Shown here: one piece after another, positions 1-11,810 of the stretch
How positions within the stretch are numbered: position 1 is the stretch's first letter
How the letters are laid out: each line of letters opens with the position of its first letter
Assembly: GCF_000321225.1 (NCBI RefSeq)
Contig: NW_004451861.1
Location: 223,745 to 287,744 of the forward strand
Length of the DNA stretch: 64,000 nt
Origin: Odobenus rosmarus divergens
Taxonomy: Eukaryota > Chordata > Mammalia > Carnivora > Odobenidae
Reading direction: 5' to 3'
Translations under genes and position numbers: made by a program
Notes under the pieces: model-generated
The model's input: the letters and a program-made list of their open reading frames with translations, nothing else
Told to the model about the DNA's origin: nothing
The model's database searches: none

Positions 1-384
1 CTTGTTTCTGATACCAACCTTCAGAAGAATTACATGACATCTAGACAATATGGTATCATGGATGAAATTCAACAGGACTTAAAAGTATTTTTCTGAGTTG
101 ATACTTAGCTCTTGCTCTGTTCCTATTTTTCCCCACTTATGTTGCTAATACTGAAACGTGAGAACTTAAGTTCAGGAGGATAAGCCTTAAGGTTGGCTGA
201 CTGAGGGAAGACATGGGCAGCCCTTAGGAAAGCAATGGACTGCTCGGAGAGAATGTCACTCACTCAGTCATTGACCATTTCCTGCCTGAAGCTTCCCAAC
301 CCTTTCCAGCTTCTCTCCTGCCTTCTTCTATGCTTCCTCTCAGTTACAGCCCTGGCAAAGCAGTGTGGCACGACAGTAAAGGGC

Positions 385-560
385 AGGGCTCTGGAGTCAA
401 GAAGGTCCAAATTCTTGCTGCTCCTCACAAGCATGTAAACTTTGGCAAGTTACTGGACCTCTTTGGTACCTCAGATTTCTCATCTGTAAAATGGGAATGG
501 TAAGACCTACCTCGTGTTGGAAAGATTACACACACTAGTACATGTTTGAACAATGCCAGT
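385..560 (+). repeat. MIR SINE relic
   Basis: Contains the MIR core order: GGCTCTGGAGTC, then GGCAAGTTACTGGACCTCT, then TTTCTCATCTGTAAAATGGGA. Confidence 0.7.
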
Positions 561-720
561 CAGTAAGCACACAATATGCATTCTGTAGAAGGCATGGCTT
601 TGGAAGAAACTGAGGTATCGACATGCACATCTGCTTGTTAGCCTGGCAGCTCCACGGGGGCGGGGATTCATTTTTGTCACCGAATCTAGCACACAATCTT
701 ACGTATCAAAGATCCCGTGG

Positions 721-912
721 AGGGATGCCTGAGTGGCTCAGTCGGTTAAGTGGCTGCCTTCAGCTCAGGTCAGATCCCAGGGTACTGGGATCGAGTCCCA
801 CATGGGGCTCCTTGCTACGTGGGGAACCTGCTTCTCCCTCTCCTGCTCCCCCTGCTTGTGCTCTCTCTCTCTCCCCCTCTCTCTCTGACAAATAAATAAA
901 TAAAATCTCAAA
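721..912 (+). repeat. Carnivore tRNA-Lys SINE
   Basis: Starts GGGATGCCTGAGTGGCTCAG, has the pol III B-box-like GGGATCGAGTCCC, a CT-rich stretch and an AAATAAATAAATAAAATCT tail. TSD not clear. Confidence 0.93.
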
Positions 913-1080
913 GGTCTCCTGGAAATGTTTGTTCAAAGTACAGCCATTGGGCCAAACATGGTTTTCTAACTGACCAGAATAGTTCAAATAATAATAAGGA
1001 GATATTTCCCAAGTGTTCTAGTTCTCCGGAGTGGGAACCACAAACCACTGTTTGCGTCTCAAGAATATGGAGGTTACTCT

Positions 1081-1275
1081 TTTCTTCCTAAAGATTTATT
1101 TATTTATTTGAGAGAAGGGAGGGGCAGGGAGAGAATCCCAGGCAGAACTCCCCCCTCCTCCAACCCTGCTGAGTGCGGAGCCTGACGTGGGGCTCAATTC
1201 CAGGACCCTGAGACCATGACCTGAGCCAAAACCAAGAGTCGGCCACTTAACCGACTGAGCCACCCAGGCACCCCT
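1081..1275 (-). repeat. Carnivore tRNA-Lys SINE
   Basis: Reverse orientation: AAAGATTTATTTATTTATTTG at the left, CGACTGAGCCACCCAGG at the right. Flanked by TSD GGAGGTTAC (about 1069-1077 and 1277-1285). Confidence 0.93.
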
Positions 1276-1406
1276 GGAGGTTACCCCCAAAATAGCTTTG
1301 GAAAAACGAACCGAGGATTTCCTGGTGAGAACACGGCGTTTGCAGTTGAGCAAATTTAAATCTCGAATCCACCTTTTGAGTTGTGTGGTCCCTGGACAAG
1401 TTTCTT

Positions 1407-2182
1407 TCTTTTCTTTTTTTTTTTATTTAATTTAATTAACTTATTTTTAAATTTTATTATGTTACATTAGTCACCATACAATACATCATTAGTTTTTGAT
1501 GTGGTGATCCACGATCCCTTGTTTTCGTATAACACCCAGTGCTCCATGCAATATGTGCCTTCCTTAATACCCATCACCGGGCTAACCAATCCCCCTCCCT
1601 CCTCCCCTCTAAAACCTTGTTTGTTTCTCAGAGTCCATAGTCTCTCATGGTTCATCTCTCCCTCCAATTCCCCCCCCCCGCCTTTTTCCCTTCCTTCTCC
1701 TAGCGTCCTCCATGCTATTCCTTATGTTCCACAAATAAATGAAACCATATGATAATTGACTTTCTCTACTTGACTTATTTCACTTAGCATAGTCTCCCTC
1801 AGTCCCATCCATATTGATGTAAAAGTTGGGTATTCATCCTTTCTGATGGCTGAGTAATAGTCCATTGTATATATGGACCACATCTTCTTTATCCATTTGT
1901 CTGTTGAAGGGCATCTCGGCTCCTTCTACAGTTTGGCTATTGTGGACATTGCTGCTATGAACATTGGGGTGCATATGGCCCTTCTTTTCACTACAGCTGT
2001 GTCTTTGGGGTAAATACCCAGAAGTGCAATTGCTGGGTCATAGGGTAGCTCTATTTTTAAATTTTTGAGGAACCTCCACACTGTTTTCCAAAGTGGCTGT
2101 ACCAACCTGCATTCCCACCAACAGTGCAAGAGGGTTCCCCTTTCTCCACAACCTCTCCAACATTTGTTGTTTCTTTCCCTGT
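1407..2182 (-). mobile_element. 5'-truncated L1 (LINE-1)
   Basis: Minus-strand L1 3' end with poly(T) at the left. Translation gives L1 ORF2 C-terminal sequence ([24 protein letters not shown], [10 protein letters not shown]), then a G-rich 3' UTR. A perfect 16-bp TSD CCTGGACAAGTTTCTT occurs at 1391-1406 and 2183-2198. Non-autonomous. Confidence 0.95.
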
Positions 2183-3184
2183 CCTGGACAAGTTTCTTAA
2201 CGGGCTGAGGCCTCAGTTGTCCTCACCTGGGCAGGTGGGGAACTTCCATTCCACCCACCCCAGATGTTGGCAGCCAGTTCGTCAAAGGCTGTTGAACTCA
2301 AAATGAGTGAATTGGTTGGTCTGACTAGAATATAGAATCCGTTACCACCACAATGGGAAGATTCACATGACAAGTGATCATGCGGAGAAAGAGCTACAAC
2401 AAATCCTCTTGAATGTGAAATCGGGACTACTCCTGTGAGGATGGGCTCCAAGTTGGCCCCCTGCTGGTATCCTCCCGTATTGCAAAGGGACAGTGTGTTT
2501 TCACTTTCTCTGCCTGCATTGCCCCTCTGAATTGAACGACTTTCCTTATGGCCTGTGGAAAACTAATGGCTCCCTGGGAAGAACTTTGAAAACACAAGGC
2601 ATACACTATTCCCTGATATGTGGTCTCCACTGAGATTGAAGGGAGCGAAGAACCCAACATGATAGATGCAAACATTCCTTCCTTAGACCTCTTTTTCTAA
2701 TTCTAAGGCATTTCCCCCCTTTTAAAATTAATGGTGGAGTTATAGCTTTAAAAAGAGACAAATACTGAATTTACAATCTCAGGTTACCCTAGGGGTGTGA
2801 TTGTTAATAGTTCAAGCAGGTGATAATTCTTAGTTGATTTTTAACCTGTTGCTCCAAAGGTCATTGGAAATCAGTTAAAACGTTACCAAACAAATGCTCT
2901 GATTTGCTCTTAGTTATGTCAAAATGCAAATTTCTAGTCTTCCGGAGGAGGACGTTGGGTACATTGAACACAGTGGGCTTCTGGTGCAGGACACAGATCT
3001 ATTCCAGGTGCTTCAGGTGGGGAGTTCTGCAGCTTCAGGGCCCTCGCTGTTTGAGGAGCAGGTGCACTGCCATGAGTGGGTGGGCACTTAATAAGTATCC
3101 CAGCTATTACCGTGATGTAGACCGTCTGATAGATGTTTTTTTCTGTTGTACTTAACATAGCTGGCTGAACTTACTCAAATTCCT

Positions 3185-3320
3185 TTGCCTCTCTGAGTCC
3201 CACTGATTAAAAGAAGGCAACAGTGATCTACTTTAGTATTTGTGAGGAGTAAATGAGGTCAACAGGAGAGGTCTCGGGGCACTGCCTAACACAATAAATA
3301 CCAGTGTCTTTCCCTGGTCT
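3185..3320 (+). repeat. MIR-like relic
   Basis: Resembles the 3' part of MIR: GTGAGGAGTAAATGAGGTCA followed by GCACTGCCTAACACAATAAATA. Confidence 0.45.
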
Positions 3321-4039
3321 CTCTTTGAGAATCTGGTCTAGTCCCAGTGACCCAGGAAATCACACCACCAATGAATCACTGATAAAGTAACAGCTCATAA
3401 TGTTAGACTCAGCTAAGCTGAATTGTTGATCATCAGTACACAATGTGGGAATAATTTCAAAATTAATTTGAGAGAATAAGAAGACACAAAAAGAGTAAGT
3501 TTACAGTTTAAGATCGCATGGAAAACTATTTCTTTAAGGACTTAAATTGTCTGAAAGCCCTTTATAAATACTAATTACATGTGAGAGATCATAAATCATA
3601 TTTATTTGCCTTTTAATCAGACCTTTATGGTCTGCCATAAAGGGAACAGTTGGTCAGTTTAGTTACGAAATACATGCTGTCCACACCTATACTTCTCTAT
3701 TTAGATGTTTTACTAAATTCATTTAGATTCTTCTCTAAATTAGTGAACATTTACTGTACATACTTTTTAAAGAATTAAGAGAAAATGGTCTCTATATTCC
3801 AGCTCACCATGACTCAGTATTAAAAGTATGTTTTTTTTTTTTTAATCTAGATGACTTAAATCAGCTTTCCATGTCAACATTTTCCATCTGAACCTTGCTT
3901 TGCCCTTTCTAACTAGCTGTGTTGGTTAATACACACTGACCATGTAGCCTCCTCATTTTTAATGGTGATTAGACAGATTTCTTTCTATTTGACTTTCAGC
4001 GGTCACATCACTCCTTTTGCTATTTGGATGTTATCAAAT

Positions 4040-5737
4040 AGGGAAATAGGGACTCATTTCAACGGCATGGTTCCCTTGCACCCAGGAAATCACAAGGATT
4101 AATGGATTGTTGATACCAATTTTGGTACTGGTGAGTATGTGGTGCTGTAACAAACACGTAAAAACATGGAAGTGGCTTAGGAACTGGAAAATGGGTAGAG
4201 GCTGGAAGAATTTTGAAGTACTTGATAGAAAAAAATTTAGAATGCCTTGAAGAGTTTGTTGGTAGAAATATTGCCGTTAAGTGCAATTCTGTTGAGGGCT
4301 CAGAAAGAAGAAATGAGTGCTACAGAGAAAGTGTCTATTGTCTTAGAGAAGACATATTTCATTAGGAACAGAATGTTGTTAGAAATATGAATGATAAAGG
4401 TGCTTCTGGTGATGTCTTAGATGGGAAGGAGAAACATGTTATTGGACACTGGAGGAAAGGTGATTTTGTTCTAAAATGGCAAAGAACGTGGTTGAATTAC
4501 ATTTTGTTGTTGGAAAGAGAGTAGAACTTGTAAGCAATGAATCTTGCTTGGAGATATTTTGCTTGGAGAGTTCCAAGCAGTGTTGAAGGTGCTGTCTGGC
4601 TTCTCCTTGCTACTTATAATAAAATGTGAGAGAAAGGAAAGAAATCAAGGAAAGAACTCCAAAGCAAAAAGGAACCAGCACTCAATGACTTGGAAGATTC
4701 TGAGCACATCTAGATAGCATATTTTATAAACAGTGCCAACAGTGTGGCTGGGCCATCATTTGCTAAAGAGCTCAGGTGTGTGGCTGATGGATCCAATCAA
4801 CCATCTTAGCAGAAGCCAGGGATGGAGATGGGGTTATCCTGGAAAGCTCCATGGAGGACGCTCTAGTCTGATGGTTTGGACCTCTGTGAATTACATGGGA
4901 GTCTGATGGGTCTTTGAGAATTTTATATCAGCAGAATCACTACCAGCCTGGCTTAACAGGGGCAGAGGCGGCATGAAACGAAAAAAGAATGAGTCTGAGG
5001 GCAGAGGCACAGATGCAGAAGTTTGGGCTGATGAGACCCCCTCAGGCCAACAGGGTGAGGCTGCCATTCTGTCGGGCCCAGAGGACAGAATATCGAGCCA
5101 CATGGAATTATTCTCAGGCTTTGAAATCTAATGAAACTTGCCTTGCTAATTTTTAAGACAGTCCCTTTACCCCTTTTTTCCTTCCAATTTCTCCTATTTG
5201 GAATGAGAATGTCTACCCTATGCCATGATAATTGTATTTTATAAGCAGATACCTTGTTTTCTGGTTCACAGATGGAGGGGAATTTTTTTAAAATTTTTTT
5301 ATTGTTATGTTAATCACCATACATTACATCATTAGTTTTTGATATAGTGTTCCATGATTCATTGTTTGTGCATGACACCCAGTGCTCCACGCAGAACGTG
5401 CCCTCTTTAATACCCATCACCAGGCTAACCCATCCCCCCACCCCCCTCCCCTCTAGAACCCTCAGTTTGTTTTTCAGAGTCCATCGTCTCTCATGGTTCG
5501 TCTCCCCCCTCAGATGGAGGGGAATTTTACCAAAGGATGAATCATACCCTAGGTCTCACCCATAGTGATTTATATGATTTAGACAATGAAATTCGGGACT
5601 CTGAAGTGATGATATTTAGATGAGAGCCTGGATTTAGAGCCTGGGATGGTTCAGATGTTTGGGAATGTTTGGAATGGGGTGAATATAATTGTGCATGTGG
5701 GGAGGATGTGAATTTTGGGAGGCCAGAAGGGGGACTG
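4040..5737 (+). mobile_element. ERVL-MaLR internal region, degenerate
   Basis: Sequence typical of MaLR (MST/THE1-type) internal DNA: GGTGCTGTAACAAACACG, GGAAGTGGCTTAGGAACTGG, GGGTAGAGGCTGGAAGAATT, GTTGGTAGAAATATTG, and GGCCAGAAGGGGGACTG just before the LTR. An old mammalian retroelement with no open frame of retroviral type. It is interrupted by an L1 at 5287-5510. No 5' LTR was recognised. Confidence 0.7.
5287..5510 (-). mobile_element. Short 5'-truncated L1
   Basis: 224 bases of L1 3' UTR in reverse orientation, inserted in the MaLR internal region. A perfect TSD CAGATGGAGGGGAATTTT is at 5269-5286 and 5511-5528. Confidence 0.95.
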
Positions 5738-6205
5738 TTATGGGTTGAATTGTGTCCCCTCCCCAAAAAAATATGTTGAAATCCTAATTCCCAGGACCTC
5801 AAAATGGAACTTACTTGGAAACAGGATTGTTGTAGATATAATTAGTTAAGATGAGGTCATCCTAGAGTAGGGTGGGCCTTTATTCCGATATGACTGAGAT
5901 GCTTATAAGGAGAGACACAGATACAAAGACCCACAGGGAGAAGGTGACAATGTGTCAACAAAGGAAAAGATTGGAATGATGCATCTACAAACCAAGGAAC
6001 AGTAAGGATGGCCAGCAAACACCATAGGTTGGCAGAGGCAAGGAAGGCTCTTCCCTACAGCTTTCAGAGGGAGAAGGGTCTTATTGACATCTTAGTTCTA
6101 GACTTCTAATCTCCAGAACTATGAGAGAGGCAATAAATTCCTGATGTTTTAAACCACCCAGTTTTGTGGTGCTTTGATACAGCCACCCTAGGAAGCTGAT
6201 ATTGA
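5738..6205 (+). mobile_element. MaLR 3' LTR
   Basis: Begins TGTTATGGGTTGAATTGTGT directly after the MaLR internal region. It contains TAAGATGAGGTCATCC, GCTTATAAGGAGAG (TATA-like) and GGCAATAAATTCCTGATG (poly(A) signal AATAAA), and ends in CACCCAGTTTTGTGGTGCTTT-like text. Exact subfamily not assigned. Confidence 0.65.
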
Positions 6206-6230
6206 TTCTAATACACCTAATTTGAATTTT

Positions 6231-6490
6231 TCACATTTCAATTCAGTTAATTAACATATAGTGTATTATTAGTTTCAGAGGTAGAGTTCAGTGATTCATC
6301 AGTTGCATATAACACCCAGTGCTCATCACATCACGTGCCCTCCTTAATGCCCATCACCCAGTTACCCCATGTCCGCATCCACCACCCCTCCAGCAACCCT
6401 CAGTTTGTTCCCTAGAGTTAAGAGTCTTTTGTGGTTAGTCTCCCTTTTTGTTTTCGTCTTATTTTATTTTTCCCTCCCTTCCCCTTGTAA
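6231..6490 (-). mobile_element. Older L1 3' end
   Basis: Reverse-orientation L1 3' UTR: AACACCCAGTGCTCATCACA, CCCTCCTTAATGCCCATCAC, CAGCAACCCTCAGTTTGTT. No clear TSD. Confidence 0.85.
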
Positions 6491-7775
6491 TTTAAATTTT
6501 TGATAATTTGGACAAAATGTATGATATATTACACATTTAAAATTTTTTGTTAAATATATTCTATCCTGGATTTCCTTGTATTCATACTTTCATTATTGTT
6601 AACCATAAATAGAATAAGTGAGTCTTTATTTACATATTGAGTGAAATTTCCCAGTTCGTTTTGTAGCTACCTATAAATATCTTCAGCTAGGTAATAAACA
6701 TTGGTTATACTCCATATGGTGGTGGTTCAAAAAACTGAAGTGTTCTCATCATATATGAATTGCAAGAATGATAAAGGAGTGCCTCACTCTTTTAGCGTCA
6801 CCCGTCTAAGCAGACTGTAATTTTAAATAAAATTTACAAATTTCCTTCACGCTTAGTCATTACTCATAAGTTTATTTTATATTGACTTTCCTGTTGAGAT
6901 ACTGATGTTTATAATGTTTGTAATGACGGCACTCCTTTTTACTGGGTCTGTCTTCTTTATCAAGTTATCAAATTTTATAAACAAGTGTTTCTAAACTTGA
7001 AGGTGTCTTAAAGGCAAAGAAGGTGTTTTTTGTACAGGAAGCTGATGTTCCCAGGGCCCCTTTGGTTGGGTTTGTGCTTTCAGCCAACAGAGCCCTCATT
7101 CACCCCAAGTAGTCAGGAAGCCTTCGGGGAAGGAAGAAGAAAGAAAGGAAAGAAGAAAGCCAGTTTTGTTGTAGTTGTAGTAAAATTGCTCTAACCCATT
7201 CACGCACCCGTATTTGGTCTGCCTGGTCTGAACAGAGCATAAATTCAGCATGGTGGGCAGGAAAAAGACTTTTGATGGAAATACCATCTTGTGTATATAT
7301 TAAACACAGGCTAGAGTTACAGGGTTTTCACCACTACTTCACGAGCAAACCCTATGTTTTACGATGGGCATTACCATTACAGAAATTTTCTTTTAAAGAA
7401 AAGATGACCAGGTTCATTCTAGAACCTGCTTTTGTCATTCATGGCAATGCTACAGATAAATGGGGTCCAGTGGTATTGTTGGAATGGATATAACTCATAT
7501 TGAATCTGAAAGAATGGCAGAAAGTGACAATTGCTGAACGAATCCTAGGTAGAGAAACTCCTCTGTGAATTTTTGGTTGTCAACAGGCTGTTCCAAGTTC
7601 TTTTTTTTTTTCTTAATTGAAAGCAACATGGTACTCCCACCTGTGGGTGATGGGCTGAGTTCTGGTTTTCTCCTCATCTGGAGAAGGTGTTTAAACACCG
7701 ACCATTGGGTCTCTTCCCCGCTACTGATTCAGCAGGTCTTGGTGGGGAGGGTTGAGACTGAGAATTTTCATTTCT

Positions 7776-9359
7776 TTTTTTTTAAAATTTTTTATTGTTA
7801 TGTTAATCACCATACATTACATCATTAGTTTTTGATGTAGTGTTCCATGATTCATTGTTTGTGCCTAACACCCAGTGCTCCATGCAGAACGTGCCCTCTT
7901 TAATACCCATCACCAGGTTAACCCATCCTCCCATCCCCTTCCCCTCTAGAACTCTCAGTTTATTTTTCACTCCGTCATCTCTCATGGTTCATCTCTCCCT
8001 CCGATTTCCCCCCTTCATTCTTCCCTTCCTGCTATCTTCTTTTTTTTTTTCTTCACATATATTGCATTATTTGTTTCAGAGGTACAGATCTGTGATTCAA
8101 CAGTCTTGCACAATTCAGAGTGCTCACCATAGCACATACCCTCCCCCATGTCTATCACCCAGCCACCCCATGCCTCCCACCCACCCCCACTCCAGCAACC
8201 CTCAGTTTGTTTCCTGAGATTAAGAATTCCTCATATCAGTGAGGTCATATGATACATGTCTTTCTCTGATTGACTTATTTCACTCAGCATAACACCCTCC
8301 GGTTCCATCCACGTCATTGCAAATGGCAAGATCTCATTCCTTTTGATGGCTGCATAATATTCCATTGCATATATATACCACAGCTTCTTTATCCATTCAT
8401 CTGTCGATGGACATCTTGGCTCTTTCCATAGTTTGGCTATTGTGGACATTGCTGCTATAAACATTGGGGTGCATGTACCCCTTCGGGTCCCTACATTTGT
8501 ATCTTTGGGGTAAATACCTAGTAGTGCAATTGCTAGGTCATATGGTAGCTCTATTTTCAACTTCTTGAGGAACCTCCATACTGTTTTCCAGAGTGGTTGC
8601 ACCAGCTTGCATTCCCACCAACAGTGTAGGAGGGTTTCCCGTTCTCCGAATCCCCGCCAACATCTGTCGTTTCCTGACTTGTTAATTTTAGCCATTCTGA
8701 CTAGTGTGAGGTGGTATCTCATTGAGGTTTTGATTTGGATTTCCCTGATGCCGAGCCACGTTGAGCACTTTTTCATGTGTCTGTTGGCCATTTGGATGTC
8801 TTCTTTGGAAAAATGTCTGTTCATGTCTTCTGCCCATTTCTTGATTGGATTATTTGTTCTTTGGGTGTTGAGTTTGATAAGTTCTTTATAGATTTTGGCT
8901 ACTAGCCTTTTATCTGATATGTCATTTGCAAATATTTTCTCCCATTCTGTCGGTTGTCTTTTAGTTTTGTGGACTGTTTCTTTTGCTGTGCAAAAGCTTT
9001 TTATCTTGATGAAGTCCCAATAGTTCATTTTTGCCCTTGCTTCCCTTGCCTTTGGCGATCTTTCTAGGAAGAAGTTGCTGCAGCTGAGGTCGAAGAGATT
9101 GCTGCCTGTGTTCTCCTATAGGATTTTGATGGACTCCTGTCTCACATTTAGGTCTTTCAACCATTTTGAGTCTATTTTTTGTGTGTGGTGTAAGGAAATG
9201 GTCCAGTTTCATTCTTCTGCATATGGCTGTCCAATTTTCCCAACACCATTTGTTGAAGAGACTGTCTTTTTTCCATTGTACATTGTTTCCTGCTTTGTCA
9301 AAGATTAGTTGACCATAGAGTCGAGGGTCCATTTCTGGGCTCTCTATTCTGTTCCATTG
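7776..9359 (-). mobile_element. 5'-truncated L1 with ORF2 C-terminal coding remnant (1.58 kb)
   Basis: The longest L1 in the window. Minus-strand frames 8231-9028 (265 codons) and 8961-9380 give L1 ORF2p C-terminal sequence (for example [71 protein letters not shown]). The two overlap in different frames, so a frameshift lies at about 8961-9028. The reverse-transcriptase core and ORF1 are absent. A perfect 16-bp TSD GAGAATTTTCATTTCT is at 7760-7775 and 9360-9375. Confidence 0.96.
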
Positions 9360-9522
9360 GAGAATTTTCATTTCTAACAAGTTCCCAGGCGATGCTGACT
9401 GATGGTTGGGGACCTCACTTTGAGAGTCAGCTTAGCAAACTGCAGTTAGGTGCAACTCTGAGGCTGGAAGTTTGAAAAGAGATTTCTGTAGTAGTTTTAG
9501 CTTTACTCTCTTTGAAGATTAG

Positions 9523-9538
9523 ACACTAGAGGGCAGTG
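9523..9538 (+). promoter_or_regulatory. CTCF-like motif
   Basis: ACACTAGAGGGCAGTG resembles the CTCF core (CCACTAGRGGGCAG). A single motif match by eye only. Confidence 0.25.
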
Positions 9539-9590
9539 TGATCCCGGTACATGGAGACAGACAGCTGATGATGTCACATCAAATCCAAAC

Positions 9591-9671
9591 CACTACATCA
9601 AAAACTTATGATGTATTGTATGGTGACTAACACAACATAATAAAATAAAATAAAATAAAATAAAAATAAAA
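9591..9671 (+). mobile_element. Very short L1 3' tail
   Basis: ACTTATGATGTATTGTATGGTGAC matches the L1 3' terminus seen at 44540, followed by an (AAAAT)n tail. The flanking AAATCCAAACC / AAATCCAGACC is a near-perfect TSD. Confidence 0.8.
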
Positions 9672-11294
9672 AAATCCAGACCTTTGCTTCAGCCCAGGCA
9701 TCTTTGATTTTTATCTGCTTTGTTTATTGACGGTTCACATAGGAATTTATTATTTTTTTCACATAGGAATTTATATGTAAGAAAGGTTCTACTGCCAAAA
9801 ATAAATTTAAAAGTTGTTCTCTCTCCAGTCCCTTCTTTTTGAAGTCCTAGGGCCTGCTAGCTGGACAGCAGGGGTAATGGGGGTGTGTTATTTTATGTCC
9901 CAGTATTCAGACAGCTTTAGTACTGAAAGATAAATTGGCTCCTTAGCATCTGGTATTTATAAAAGTGTTTGCAATGAACTCAAATTCTATTCATAACAGA
10001 AAGAGAGTTTTGAGACCAAATAAGTTCAGAAGCATTGGGTTAAATAAAGTTATATGAGTTCCTTTGCTGGAATGTTCCTCAGAGTCTTTATTTGTACATT
10101 GGAAATCCTTGTGAGGAGGATGTAGAATGCAGGGCCACTACGAGTATTTGGGAAAGAAACACCACTCTGGTCCTAATTCTTCATTTTCCTAGAAGTAGAG
10201 ACCGGAGGATAACATGGCTGCTGGGTAGTAGCAGGGCCTGTCTCTTGAGTGTGGCTCAATGTACTTGCCACGGGAAATACCTACAGACCTGCGTGCAATG
10301 ACAGTGCCCACATGGGTCAAAAGTGCATCCTGTTTGGGGCCGTAAGTCTTCCTAGCCCACCTGTTGGAATACTCTTCCTCCAGGTGTCTGCAGGCTGCGC
10401 ACCATACCTTCATACAGATGGTGCTCCAAGGCCCCTTTCCAGACAGGACTTCTCAGGACACCCCGTCCAAAATATTTTGTTTTGTTTTCTTTTGTCACTA
10501 TTGCTTTGTCACCACTTGCTATATATTGATATGCTTAATGGTTTTTGTTCATCTTTTCCTTTTAAAACAGAAGAACCAGAGACATCTTGGTGTCTACTAT
10601 ATTCATATTTAATAGGGCTCAATTAACATTTTTTGGATAAATTACCTAGTGCTAGCAAAGTATATAACCTAAGATTGATTATTGTATCAGTCAGGTTCTC
10701 CAGAGAAATGAAATCAATAGGAGTTATATATGTTATGGGTTAAAATGGCAAAAACTAGTGTGTTTTATAAAATAGTTCTAATAGGACCCAGATGATCTAA
10801 GTGCTATATGAATTTACAGACAAATTTCTGCTTGCATTTCTGGGCTTAAAAGTACAATATTTGACACTTTCTGGTAATTGTTTAAATTTAATGGCATTTT
10901 ATTTGTATATATCCTGGTATGTTAGAGAATATTCTTACAGGCTTCAGGAAGTTTGGATTTAAATGTTATTAAGGTGATGGGTATTTACATTTATCCAAAG
11001 GCCTCTCTGAGAAGGAATTCTACCCTGGGTATTATTGCAATTAAGGTAGCTGCCTTGGAAAATACTGGCCACTTTTTTATTTCCTATCTATCTTCCGAAT
11101 CTCACAGGAGTGCTTCTCATGAGCAGACTGACCCGAAACCATACGGGGAAGCAAAGTCAAGCAGATGTCATCCCAGGCAGGAAGGAGGAGGCCCTGAAAG
11201 GTGGCGGTGGCTGTGGGGATGACACCAAGTTGCCAACAGACAGAGAAGCACAGATATTGGTGAGGTTAACTCACTTAAGATAAAATCCACCCTC

Positions 11295-11611
11295 CAGAAT
11301 TTGAAAAACAAGGCAGAGGATCATAGGGGAAGGGAGGGAAAAATGAAACAAGATGAAACCAGAGAGGGAGACAAACCATAAGAGACTCTTAATCTCAAGA
11401 AACAAACTGAGGGTTACTGGAGGGGAAGGGGGTGGGAGGGATGGGGTGGCTGGGTGATGGACACTGGGGAGGGTATGTGCTATGGTGAGTGCTGTGAATT
11501 GTGTAAGACTGATGAACCACACACCTGTACCCATGAAACAAATAATACATTGTATGTTAGTAAAAAAGAAAAAATAAAAAAAATAAAAAAATAAAATGAA
11601 TAAATTAAAAA
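11295..11611 (+). mobile_element. 5'-truncated L1 3' end
   Basis: Plus-strand L1 3' UTR: GAAACCAGAGAGGGAGACAA, CATAAGAGACTCTTAATCTC, GTGAGTGCTGTGAATTGTG, A-rich tail. TSD AAAATCCACCCTC / AAAATCCACTCTC flanks it. Confidence 0.9.
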
Positions 11612-11733
11612 AAAATCCACTCTCTGAGTAGACCTCCCCTGTTCAGCCTCACAGAGCTTATCTTCTCTCCTTGAATCACAAGGTTCCCTCCTGCTCCATG
11701 GACCATTGAAGTAATCGAGCAGGGAGTGAGGAG

Positions 11734-11810
11734 TGCATACGTGCGTACGTGCGTGCATGCGTGCGTGTGTGTGTGTGTGTGTGAGTACATGAGTGCATGC
11801 GTGCATGCGG
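11734..11810. repeat. Microsatellite (TGCG/TACG/TG)n
   Basis: Compound alternating purine-pyrimidine run GTGCGTACGTGCGTGCATGC followed by (GT)n and GAGTGCATGCGTGCATGC; Z-DNA-prone. Confidence 0.9.

Noticed and set aside
721..800. Functional tRNA genes suggested by A- and B-box-like sequence
   Set aside because: The tRNA-like part belongs to SINEs with A-rich tails and cannot fold as a complete tRNA with a proper acceptor stem.
721..895. Many 60-125 codon frames with WLSRLS, RAPCSAG or SLSLSLSLSNK-like text
   Set aside because: These recur at every SINE and are translations of the tRNA-derived head and CT-rich region of the element.
8231..9028. 265-codon frame that looks like a real protein
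   Set aside because: It is the C-terminal part of L1 ORF2p within a truncated insertion flanked by a perfect TSD, not a host gene.
11605..11806. His/Thr-rich frames at the GTGCG microsatellite
   Set aside because: Direct translations of a simple repeat.
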